A DNA stretch of 49,729 bases from CAZJNX01 sp964547415 (GTDB lineage Bacteria > Pseudomonadota > Alphaproteobacteria > Rhizobiales > Amorphaceae): positions 1-49,729 of the forward strand of contig CAZJNX010000003.1 in assembly GCA_964547415.1 (NCBI GenBank), written 5' to 3'. This document shows positions 26,543 through 34,446 of this stretch, piece by piece (position 1 is the stretch's first letter; each line of letters opens with the position of its first letter). The notes under the pieces are model-generated. The model was not told where the DNA came from and searched no databases. It worked only from the letters and a program-made list of their open reading frames with translations. The position numbers were made by a program, and so were the translations under genes.

Positions 26543-29170
26543 ATGGCTGACATCGAGCTCCACACCCTTGCCGGTCGCCTCAACCGGCTCGGCTACGACA
26601 CGTTCAACCTCGCCTTCCGGGAGGCCCGCGGGGCGGGCGCGCCGGAGGTGACGCTCGCCCACTGGCTCGGCCACGTCCTCGCCCGCGACCGGTCGGACGT
26701 GGCCCTCGCCGCCGACTTCTTCGGCTGCGACCGGGCGCGGCTTTCCGCCGACGTCGCCGCGAGCGCGGCCGCCGCCGGGCCTGCCCGGCCGGGTGCCCAG
26801 CCTGCCGTCGCCGACGAGATCTTCGACGCCCTGATGGTCGGCTGGCAGTACGCCACCCTCGTCTTCGGCGAGCTCCACATCCGCACCGGGCACCTCCTCG
26901 CCGGCATGGTGATGGACAGGAAGCTCCGCGGCCGCCTGCAGGAGATCTCGCCCGAGTTCCGCAAGATCGCCCGCGACCGCCTCTCCGACGAGGCGCGCAC
27001 CGTCTGGTCGGGCTCGGAGGAGGAGACGCAGCCCGCCGTCGACGCGACGGGCCCGGGCGCCGCCGCCCGCCCCGACGGACGGGAGGGGCCGAAGGGCGAG
27101 ACGGCCCTTGCCCGCTACGGCCAGGATCTCACGGCGAAGGCGGCGGCGGGCGGGATGGACCCGATCGTCGGCCGCGAGGAGGAGGTGCGCCGGATCGTCG
27201 ACGTCCTGATGCGCCGCCGGCAGAACAACCCGATCCTCGTCGGCGAGGCGGGCGTCGGCAAGACCGCGGTCGTCGAAGGCCTCGCCCAGCTGATCGCCGC
27301 CGGCGACGTGCCGCCGAAGCTGCAAGGGGTGCGCCTCGTCGCCCTCGACGTCGGCCTCATGCAGGCGGGCGCCTCCATGAAGGGGGAGTTCGAAGGGCGC
27401 CTGCGCGCCGTCATCGACGAGGTGGAAGGATCGCCCGTCCCCGTCGTGCTGTTCATCGACGAGGCCCACACCCTCATCGGCGCGGGCGGCCAGGCCGGCA
27501 CGGGCGACGCCGCGAACCTCCTGAAGCCCGCGCTCGCCCGCGGGTCGCTGCGCACCATCGCCGCCACGACGTGGGCCGAGTACCGCCAGCACATCGAGAA
27601 GGACCCGGCCCTCACCCGGCGCTTCCAGCCCGTCGACGTGCCCGAGCCGTCGGTCGACACGTGCGCGGACATGCTGCGCGGGCTCGTCCCCGTCATGCAG
27701 CGCCACCACGGGGTGCTGATCTCCGACGCCGCCCTCGTCGCCGCGGTGAAGCTGTCGGACCGCTACATCCCGGCCCGCCAGCTCCCCGACAAGGCCGTCA
27801 GCCTCCTCGACACGGCGGCCGCCCGCGTCGCCATCGGCCAGTCGGCCGAGCCCGCCGCCGTGGAGGACCTCAAGGCGCGTCTCGCCGCCCGCGGGAAGGA
27901 ACGGGAGGTGCTCGAGGCCGAGCGGGACCTCGGCACCGCCGACGAGGCGCGCCTTTGCGAGATCGCCGCCGAGATCGAGGAGACGACCGCCGCGCTCGGG
28001 GCGCTCCTCGCCGAGTGGGAGACGGAGAAGTCGCTGGTGGAGGAGATCGTCGCGCTCCGCCACCGCCTGCGCGAGGGGGGCGGGGAGGGCGATCGGACGC
28101 GCCTTGCCGCGGTGGTCGCAGAGCTCGCGGCGATCCCGGCCGACCGCCGCCTCCTCCACGCGCACGTCGACGAGGAGGCCGTCGCCGCCGTCGTGTCGGA
28201 CTGGACCGGCATCCCGGTGGGACGGATGGTGCGCGACGAGGTGGAGACCGTCCTGTCCCTGCCGGCGATCCTCGGCCGCCGTGTCGTCGGCCAGGACCAC
28301 GGCCTTGCCATGATCGCCCGGCGGATCGAGACCAGTCGCGCCCGCCTCGACAACCCGGACAAGCCCGTCGGCGTCTTCATGCTGTGCGGTCCGTCCGGCG
28401 TCGGCAAGACGGAGACGGCCCTCGCCCTTGCCGAGGCGCTCTACGGCGGGGAGGACAACGTCGTCACTATCAACATGTCGGAGTACCAGGAGGGCCACTC
28501 GGTGGCCTCGCTCAAGGGCGCGCCGCCCGGCTACGTCGGCTACCACGAGGGCGGGCGGCTCACCGAGGCGGTCCGCCGCCGGCCCTACTCGGTGGTGCTG
28601 CTCGACGAGGTGGAGAAGGCGCACCCGGACGTCCACGAGATGTTCTTCCAGGTGTTCGACCGCGGCACGATGGAGGACGCGAGCGGGCGGCGGATCAACT
28701 TCCGCAACACGCTCATCATCCTCACCTCCAACGTCGGCACCGACATCGTGATGGAGGCCGCCCGGGCCGGCGCCGCCCGGCCGGAGCCGGACGCCCTCGC
28801 CGCCATGCTGCGGCCCGCCCTCCTCGAGGTCTTTCCGCCCGCGCTCCTCGGCCGGATCGTGACGATCCCCTACTACCCGCTGTCGGAGGAGATGCTGGAC
28901 GGCATCGCCCGCCTCCAGCTCGGCCGGATCGCCGCGCGCCTGAAGGAGGGCCACGGGGCGCGCTTCTCCTTCGGCGAGGACGTGGTGGCCCACATCGTGG
29001 CGGCGTGCGACGACCCGGGCTCGGGCGGGCGCATGATCGACAACATCGTCACGAACCGTCTCCTGCCGGAGATGTCGCGCCAGATCCTGCGCCGCCAGCT
29101 CGACGGCGAGGCGGTGACGGCCGCCGAGGCGCGGGTCGAGGCGGGCGAGATCGTGGTCGCCGTCGCCTGA
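26543..29170 (+). CDS. clpV: ClpV (TssH), AAA+ ATPase recycling the T6SS sheath
   Basis: The protein has 875 residues. The N-terminal domain (1-150) is diverged from ClpB and fits ClpV. First AAA+ module: Walker A GEAGVGKT (234-241) and Walker B VLFIDEAH (D306, E307). A middle coiled coil lies at about 440-525. Second module: Walker A GPSGVGKT (616-623), pore loop GYVGY and Walker B VVLLDEVEKAH (D688, E689). ClpV unfolds contracted TssBC sheath. All catalytic motifs are intact. It begins 51 nt after tssG, with AAGAGGG upstream. A hairpin overlaps its stop. Confidence 0.97.
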   Translation: MADIELHTLAGRLNRLGYDTFNLAFREARGAGAPEVTLAHWLGHVLARDRSDVALAADFFGCDRARLSADVAASAAAAGPARPGAQPAVADEIFDALMVGWQYATLVFGELHIRTGHLLAGMVMDRKLRGRLQEISPEFRKIARDRLSDEARTVWSGSEEETQPAVDATGPGAAARPDGREGPKGETALARYGQDLTAKAAAGGMDPIVGREEEVRRIVDVLMRRRQNNPILVGEAGVGKTAVVEGLAQLIAAGDVPPKLQGVRLVALDVGLMQAGASMKGEFEGRLRAVIDEVEGSPVPVVLFIDEAHTLIGAGGQAGTGDAANLLKPALARGSLRTIAATTWAEYRQHIEKDPALTRRFQPVDVPEPSVDTCADMLRGLVPVMQRHHGVLISDAALVAAVKLSDRYIPARQLPDKAVSLLDTAAARVAIGQSAEPAAVEDLKARLAARGKEREVLEAERDLGTADEARLCEIAAEIEETTAALGALLAEWETEKSLVEEIVALRHRLREGGGEGDRTRLAAVVAELAAIPADRRLLHAHVDEEAVAAVVSDWTGIPVGRMVRDEVETVLSLPAILGRRVVGQDHGLAMIARRIETSRARLDNPDKPVGVFMLCGPSGVGKTETALALAEALYGGEDNVVTINMSEYQEGHSVASLKGAPPGYVGYHEGGRLTEAVRRRPYSVVLLDEVEKAHPDVHEMFFQVFDRGTMEDASGRRINFRNTLIILTSNVGTDIVMEAARAGAARPEPDALAAMLRPALLEVFPPALLGRIVTIPYYPLSEEMLDGIARLQLGRIAARLKEGHGARFSFGEDVVAHIVAACDDPGSGGRMIDNIVTNRLLPEMSRQILRRQLDGEAVTAAEARVEAGEIVVAVA

Positions 29171-29186
29171 CGGCCGGCCTCAGGCG
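29164..29186 (+). other. Hairpin spanning the clpV stop codon
   Basis: A perfect 7-bp stem, CGCCTGA (29164-29170, including the TGA stop) with TCAGGCG (29180-29186), encloses the loop CGGCCGGCC. No T tract follows and the next gene starts 29 nt later, so it is more likely an mRNA-stability or partial-termination element than a full terminator. Confidence 0.4.
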
Positions 29187-29215
29187 AGGGAGACGGGGAT
29201 GGCGGGAGCGCCGCC

Positions 29216-31243
29216 ATGAGCGAAGGGGAGGGGAAGGGGCCGCCGCGCACGGTCTTCGACCCGGGCCGCCGCGCCGCCCCCGCGCCCGCGGGCGCGGACG
29301 GGCGCACCCGCTTCTCCCCCGCGCGCCGCCCGCCCGCGGAGGCGCCGCCCGCCGAGGGGCGCACCCGCCTCTCGCCGGGCCGAGCCGCCGCGGGGGAGCG
29401 CCTCGCCGCCCCCGCCGGGACGGTCTTCGTCCCCGGCGGACGGGTCCGCACCGCCGCCGCGCCGCCCTGCGGACCGCCCGCGGAACCGGCCGCCGCCGCG
29501 CCGCGCCGCCGCGTCCTCGCCCTCGCCGGCCTTGCCGCGGCCATCGTGGGCGTGGCGGCCGCGGCGGTGGTGGCGCTCCTTCCCGGGGCGCCGCCGACGC
29601 GGGTCGCCGGACCCGACCCGGCCACGCTCGTGGAGGACCCGGACGCGCCGACGCCGACGAGCTTCGTGGACTTCGCCCGGGCCGACATCATCGCCCTGCC
29701 GGGCGATCCCGTCACCATCGACCGGGTGGACGCGGGCCGGTCCGCCGTCCGCCTGTTGCCGGACGCGCGGGCCCCCGCGGCGGCAGGGGACGCGCCCGTC
29801 TACGCCCTGTCGGTCCGGCTGACGGCGCTTCCCGCCATCCGCACCGACGTCGCGGGCGAGGAGAGCGCCTTCCGCTTCTCCGGCATCGGCAGCGCCGCGC
29901 CCGCCGCGGGCCCCGAGGCCTGGGCCGCGGGCTGGAGCGCGGAAGGAACGGCGGACGAGGGCCCGGCCGGCCGCCTCGCCGGGGCGGCGGATGCCGGCGC
30001 CTCGGTCACCCTCAGGGTGGACCGGGCGGCGGCCGGGGCGGACGGGCGGACGGTGGAGCGCATCGTCCGCCGTCCCGAAAGCCGCACCCTCGCGGGCGTC
30101 CTTCAGGACCTTGCCATGTCGGCGGACGCCCGGGCGGTCGCCGATGCCTTCGCCGCCCTCTTCAACGCGGGCGCCGTCGGGCCGGACGCGCTCCTCGCCG
30201 TCCGCTTCCGCCAGCGGGAGACGGCCTCGGGCGTCACCCGTCTTCCCCTGCAGGTCTCGCTCTACGAGGGGCGAGGCTACGTCGGCACCGTCGCCCGGGC
30301 GGACGACGGGACCTACCAGGTCGCCGTCGACCCGTGGGCGGGCCGGGATCTCTTCGCGGAGGCGGACGCGCCCGCGGCCGCCCCGGCGGACGGTCCGCGC
30401 CCCCGCGTCCTCGACGCGGTCTACCACGTGGCGCTCGCGAGCGGCGTTCCTTCGGGCACGGTCGGCGAGACGCTCTTCCATCTGTCGCGGGTCGCGGACC
30501 TGTCCCGCCCGCTCGCCGACGGGGACCGGCTCGACCTCCTGTTCACCGCCGATCCGCGGGACCCCGGGGCCGGCGTCGGCCGCGTCATCTACGCGGCCCT
30601 CGCCGGCCCCTCGGGACACGTGACGTGCCCGGTGGTGCGCACCGGCGGGGCCCCCGCCTTCGGCTGCGCGGGCCTTTCCCCCGACGCCGCGCCCGCCACG
30701 CCCGAAGCCACGCGCCCGCCCCTCACCATGCGCGGCGGCATGGTGGTGCCGGTGCGCGGCGCGCTCACCTCCCGCTTCAATCCGCGGCGCAAGCACCCGA
30801 TCACCGGGCGCGTGCGCCCCCACAACGGCGTCGACTGGGGGGCGCCGCGGGGGACGCCGGTGGTGGCGGCCTTCGACGGCAAGGTGACGGTGGCGGGCTG
30901 GGGCGGGGGCTACGGCAACGTGGTCTACATCGGCCACTCGGACGGTGTTCAGACCCGTTACGCCCACCTCGCCCGGTTCGGCGAGGGGGTGGCGGCGGGC
31001 CGGGCCGTCAGGGCGGGCGAGCTCATCGGCTTCGTCGGCACCACGGGCCTGTCCACCGGCCCGCACCTCCACTTCGAGGTGCGCGTGTCGGGCACGCCCG
31101 TCGATCCGCTGACGGCGACGGTGGAGGTCGATCGCCTGCCGGGTGCGCCGGCACCGGTCGCGACGGCCGGCGGGGCCCCGCCCGATCCGGCGGCGGAGCT
31201 GTCCGCCATCCGGGAGCTGAAGCTCAGTGCCGGCCTCGGCTGA
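29216..31243 (+). CDS. Membrane-anchored M23 peptidoglycan endopeptidase with repeated Thr motifs in its cytoplasmic tail
   Basis: The protein has 675 residues. The first 98 are predicted cytoplasmic and hold four related Thr sites, RTVFDPGR, RTRFSPAR, RTRLSPGR and GTVFVPGGR, with the Thr at 12, 31, 50 and 69, exactly 19 residues apart. One membrane segment follows (about 99-122). The periplasmic part resembles MepM-type proteins in its middle (DRLDLLF, about 400-480) and ends in a LytM/M23 domain with zinc ligands H536, D540 and H619 and catalytic His 584 and 617. It would cleave peptide crosslinks so that the T6SS can cross the cell wall. Membrane anchoring and the operon position between clpV and PAAR favour a housekeeping role for the machine over a secreted toxin. 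Regulation through the Thr sites by the locus kinase is inference. Confidence 0.88.
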   Translation: MSEGEGKGPPRTVFDPGRRAAPAPAGADGRTRFSPARRPPAEAPPAEGRTRLSPGRAAAGERLAAPAGTVFVPGGRVRTAAAPPCGPPAEPAAAAPRRRVLALAGLAAAIVGVAAAAVVALLPGAPPTRVAGPDPATLVEDPDAPTPTSFVDFARADIIALPGDPVTIDRVDAGRSAVRLLPDARAPAAAGDAPVYALSVRLTALPAIRTDVAGEESAFRFSGIGSAAPAAGPEAWAAGWSAEGTADEGPAGRLAGAADAGASVTLRVDRAAAGADGRTVERIVRRPESRTLAGVLQDLAMSADARAVADAFAALFNAGAVGPDALLAVRFRQRETASGVTRLPLQVSLYEGRGYVGTVARADDGTYQVAVDPWAGRDLFAEADAPAAAPADGPRPRVLDAVYHVALASGVPSGTVGETLFHLSRVADLSRPLADGDRLDLLFTADPRDPGAGVGRVIYAALAGPSGHVTCPVVRTGGAPAFGCAGLSPDAAPATPEATRPPLTMRGGMVVPVRGALTSRFNPRRKHPITGRVRPHNGVDWGAPRGTPVVAAFDGKVTVAGWGGGYGNVVYIGHSDGVQTRYAHLARFGEGVAAGRAVRAGELIGFVGTTGLSTGPHLHFEVRVSGTPVDPLTATVEVDRLPGAPAPVATAGGAPPDPAAELSAIRELKLSAGLG

Positions 31244-31274
31244 CGGCACCGCGAGACAAGACAGGAGACAGGCC

Positions 31275-31544
31275 ATGGGACGGCCCGCCGCCCGCGTCAC
31301 GGACATTCACACCTGCCTCGCCGTAGGCGGGCCGATCGCGGCCCCGTGCTGCCCGACGGTGCTGATCGGGGGCCTGCCCGCCGCCCGGCTCGGCGACGCG
31401 GCCACCTGCATCGGCCCGCCCGACCCGATCGTGTCGGCGTCCTTCACGGTCGTCACCGGCGGCCAGCCCCAGGCGCGCATGGGCGATCTCACGGCCAAGT
31501 CCGGCACCATCATCACCGGCGCCTTCACCGTTCTCGTGGGCTGA
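31275..31544 (+). CDS. PAAR-domain spike tip protein
   Basis: The protein has 89 residues and consists only of the PAAR domain. It has three near-repeats (GRPAARVTD, GLPAARLGD, GQPQARMGD), the zinc-coordinating HTC and later Cys residues, and the GTIITGAFTVLVG end. It sharpens the VgrG spike. The ribosome site is AGGAGACAGG. It has no effector extension. It is the last gene of the rightward operon; the next gene (a decayed glutaminase) is on the other strand, so no cognate effector follows. Confidence 0.94.
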   Translation: MGRPAARVTDIHTCLAVGGPIAAPCCPTVLIGGLPAARLGDAATCIGPPDPIVSASFTVVTGGQPQARMGDLTAKSGTIITGAFTVLVG

Positions 31545-31559
31545 GGCTCCCCTCGCCGG

Positions 31560-32430
31560 ACGGGAGGCGAACGGGTCGAGCCCGAGGCGGCGCGCCATGA
31601 AGCGGGCGACGTGGGCCCCGCGCACGCTGTTGCCCGCACCGTCGAGCCGCGGGGAGACGGTGCCGAGCCCCCCTTGCCCGGCGCGACGTCGACGATGCCG
31701 CCCCCGATGCCGCTCTTGCCCGGAACGCCCACCTCGACGAGCCAGCGGCCGGACACCTCGTAGAGCCCTGCCGTCGCCATCACGGCGAGCGCGAGGCGGC
31801 AGGCCCGGGCCGACACCACCCGCTCGCCCGTCACCGGGTTCACCCCGCCAACCGCGAGGTCCAGCGCCGTGACCTGCCGGCACGACTGGGGGGTGTAGAG
31901 GTCGGGGGCATCTGCCGGATCCCCCGCGAGGCCGCCGAGGGCGGCGGGGAGGTTGTCGAGGCTGCGGTTGCGAAGGTTGGTCACCGCGGCGGAGGCGAGG
32001 ATCGCCTCGTCGATCTCGAGGCCCCGCCCGGGGCGAGCGCCGTCGTGGCGATCGCGCCCGGGTTCACCGTCGGGTTCGAGCGACCCCGCGGCGCCCGCTC
32101 CACCGCCTCCAGCGGGTTGAACGCCCGTCCGGTCGCGTCGACCCCGATCCGCGCCGTCACCGTCTCCTCGCCGACCGCGTCGCACACGAGGGCGAGGACG
32201 AAGGGCTTCGCGACGCCCATGAGCGCGAAGGGCCGCCCCGAATCGCCCGCCGCGGACACCTTGCCGGACACGCCGACGACGGCGATCCCGAAGAGGTCCG
32301 GGGCGACCCGGGCGAGCGCCGGTTAGACGGTCGAGGGGGTGCCGTCGGCCACCGGGGCGAAGCGGCGGTGCGCCTCCTCCACGGGCGCGCGCACCGCGTC
32401 CCGGCCGGTCAGCGCCCGGTGGACACGAAC
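31560..32430 (-). pseudogene. Decayed glutaminase (glsA-type)
   Basis: Three reading frames in succession match a serine-dependent glutaminase. First frame: GRDAVRAPVEEAHRRF, an in-frame TAA at 32323-32325 where the family has VADYIP, then PALARVAPDLFGIAV and SGKVSAAGD to NPTVNPGAIATT. Second frame: EIDEAILASAAVTN to SGIGGGIVDVAPGKGG. Third frame: GNSVRGAHVARFMARRLGLD. The frame changes lie near 32040 and 31672. Residues are missing around both the first shift and the LDLAVGGVNP segment. The catalytic SxxK appears as GVAK, so the nucleophile Ser is lost. No stop terminates the last frame at the family's normal end. Functional glutaminase is excluded. Confidence 0.9.
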
Positions 32431-32478
32431 GGCTTGTCCGGCCCGTCCCCGGCGTCCGCGCTCGCCACGGCGGGGCCC

Positions 32479-33756
32479 TCAGAACAGGCGCTGGGCGCGG
32501 AAGAAGGTGGAAAAGCCGCCGAAGTCGGGCCCCTCGGCCATGTCGACGTGCTTGTACTGGGCGCCGAGGGCGAACAGGAGGCCCGACACCGGGCTGTAGC
32601 CGACGGATCCGTCGACGGCGAAGGACTGGAAGTCGAGGTCGTCGCGGGTGCCGTTGCCGTCGAGGTCGGTCTCGGGCTGGTCGACGTGGGCGTAGCCGGC
32701 CTCGAAGGAAAGGCTCGTGCGTCGCGCGAACGACGTGGAGAAGCCGGCCATGACGGAGAGCGCGTCCGACAGCGCGAGGTCGCCGTTCGAATCGATGATC
32801 GCGTCGACCGGCCCGTAGAAGACGCCGCCGATCCGACGCCCGCCGGCGAGCGTGGAGCCCGCGTACTGCAGCGCACCCCGGGCGAAGGTGCCCTGGAAGC
32901 CCGCGACGGTGCCTGCGCCCACCGGCAGGTTGAAGACCGCGCCGCCCCCGAGCGCGTAGCCGACCGCGCTGTCGGCGACCCGGCGTGCCCGCACCGCGTG
33001 GAGCGCCCCCATCACCTGCGCCGAGCCCCAGCCGTCCTCGATCCGCAGGACCGCCACCGGGTCCGGGTACCGGGTGCCGGCGTAGCCGCCACGATTCCGG
33101 AAGGGCGCCGCCGCCGCGATCCCGTAGCGTCTCGGCACCTCGCTCTCCAGGGAGACGATCGCCCGCACCCGCTCGCCCACCGGGAGGGAGAGGGCGGCGA
33201 GATTGGTCGTCGTGTCCGAGACGGCCGACAGGAAGGCCTGCCCGGGGGCGAAGAAGGCGTCCACGAAGTCGTAGCGGGACTGGGCGCGGCCGAAGGTGAG
33301 GGCGCCGAATTCCATGTAGGCGGCGCTGATCGCGAAGGTTCCCTCGTCTGGGACGGCACCAGCCGTGGTGTCGGCCTGAAACTGGATGTCCGCGAAGGTC
33401 CTCAGGAGGCCGAACTCGGTGGAGGTGCGGCTGTCCATGTAAAGGTTGAAGCGGGCGCGGTAGCGGTAGGCGCGGGTCGACCGGGAGAACGTGCCGTTGA
33501 AGCCCTGCGTTTCGGCGAACAGCGGGTCGTAGTCGAAGACGTTGAAGTCGAACCGCATTCGCCCATGCACGCGCAGGCAGGTGTCGGTTCCCGGAATGCG
33601 GTAGAAGCCGAAGCCGTAAGCGTCGCACACGACGACGTACTCCACCGGCTCGGGCGCGAGCCGAACGTCCGCCGCCGTCGCGGGCGCGGCGGCGGAGGCA
33701 CCGGCGCAGAGGAGGCTCGTCGAAACGGCGGCGGCCAGGATTCGTCTCGGGGGCAT
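32479..33756 (-). CDS. Outer-membrane porin, Porin_2 family
   Basis: The product has 425 residues from ATG 33756, which has GGAG ten nt upstream; an in-frame ATG at 33792 would add 12 residues before the signal peptide. The signal peptide runs to about residue 30 (ATAADVRL). The mature N-terminus VCDAYGFGFYRIPGTDTCL is the family hallmark of rhizobial-type general porins. The rest is a run of amphipathic beta strands ending in FRAQRLF with the terminal Phe needed for barrel insertion. An insert with DLDGNGTRDDLD near the C-terminus looks like a Ca-binding-type loop. Substrate unknown. Confidence 0.92.
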   Translation of the reverse strand: MPPRRILAAAVSTSLLCAGASAAAPATAADVRLAPEPVEYVVVCDAYGFGFYRIPGTDTCLRVHGRMRFDFNVFDYDPLFAETQGFNGTFSRSTRAYRYRARFNLYMDSRTSTEFGLLRTFADIQFQADTTAGAVPDEGTFAISAAYMEFGALTFGRAQSRYDFVDAFFAPGQAFLSAVSDTTTNLAALSLPVGERVRAIVSLESEVPRRYGIAAAAPFRNRGGYAGTRYPDPVAVLRIEDGWGSAQVMGALHAVRARRVADSAVGYALGGGAVFNLPVGAGTVAGFQGTFARGALQYAGSTLAGGRRIGGVFYGPVDAIIDSNGDLALSDALSVMAGFSTSFARRTSLSFEAGYAHVDQPETDLDGNGTRDDLDFQSFAVDGSVGYSPVSGLLFALGAQYKHVDMAEGPDFGGFSTFFRAQRLF

Positions 33757-34134
33757 CGCGGTGTCACTCCAACCGATACTTACGCCAGTCATCTGATCTC
33801 AGATGGAAATTGTTCTCGCTGCGGACTGCACCGTCAGCTCGCCTGGGACGAAGGGAAAATGCCCCGAACCGTTCGCAAACAGCGCGGCCTGGAGCCGTGG
33901 AGACGGTTCTTCCGCGCAACGTATTCGGCAGAAGGACGGAGTTTCGTCGGCGGTCGTCGGAGCTGTTCGCTGGTTCGTCAGGGTGGTCAACTGGAAAGAC
34001 TGCAGCCGCCCGGGCTTGCCGGCGACCTCTGCTTTGCCTATCGCTTCGGCTGATGCCGCGGCGTGTCCCCGGGGGAGGGGATGTCCTGCGGAAAGCGGCC
34101 GCGCCTTTCGGGCCGCACGAGCCTAGGAGCCCCC
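33757..34134. promoter_or_regulatory. AT-richer divergent intergenic region, porin / small exported protein
   Basis: About 380 bp without a supportable gene. The short open frames crossing it lack family features. The composition is clearly lower in GC than the surroundings between about 33790 and 33990. The inverted repeat ATCTGA-TC-TCAGAT (33791-33804) lies 35 nt upstream of the porin start and could be an operator. The porin promoter must lie here; no consensus boxes could be set with confidence. Confidence 0.5.
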
Positions 34135-34413
34135 ATGAGCCTCATCGCCCGCCTTCCCGCCCTCGCCCTCGCCCTCCCCCTCGCCGTGCCGGCGGGGACC
34201 GCCGCGGCCGCCAGCGAGGCGGCGTGCAAGGCCGCCGTCGCCGCGGTGGAACGGGCGATGCTCGACGACGCTTCCCTCGAGCTTGCGCCGGAGAGCAAGC
34301 GGGACCGGATCGAATCGATCCTCGCCGAGGCGGGGGAGGCCGGCGTCCGCGGCGACTACGAGCGGTGCCTCGAGCGGGTGGACGCGGCGAAGGGCATCGC
34401 CGGCCTGCGTTGA
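34135..34413 (+). CDS. Small exported protein of unknown function
   Basis: The protein has 92 residues. The ATG at 34135 follows the ribosome site TAGGAG. A signal peptide (about 1-25, ending AAA-AS) precedes a helical mature part with two Cys that may form one disulfide (EAACKAA and YERCLERV). No family is recognised. The next gene is on the opposite strand, 33 nt away, so it stands alone. Periplasmic location is inferred from the signal peptide. Confidence 0.7.
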   Translation: MSLIARLPALALALPLAVPAGTAAAASEAACKAAVAAVERAMLDDASLELAPESKRDRIESILAEAGEAGVRGDYERCLERVDAAKGIAGLR

Positions 34414-34446
34414 GGCCGGCGCCCGCTCGGCCGGTGGGCGCCGGCC

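Noticed and set aside
29216..31243. M23 protein as a T6SS-delivered toxin
   Set aside because: It has a membrane anchor with a cytoplasmic tail, no PAAR/VgrG/Hcp fusion and no immunity gene beside it; a role in opening the own cell wall fits better.
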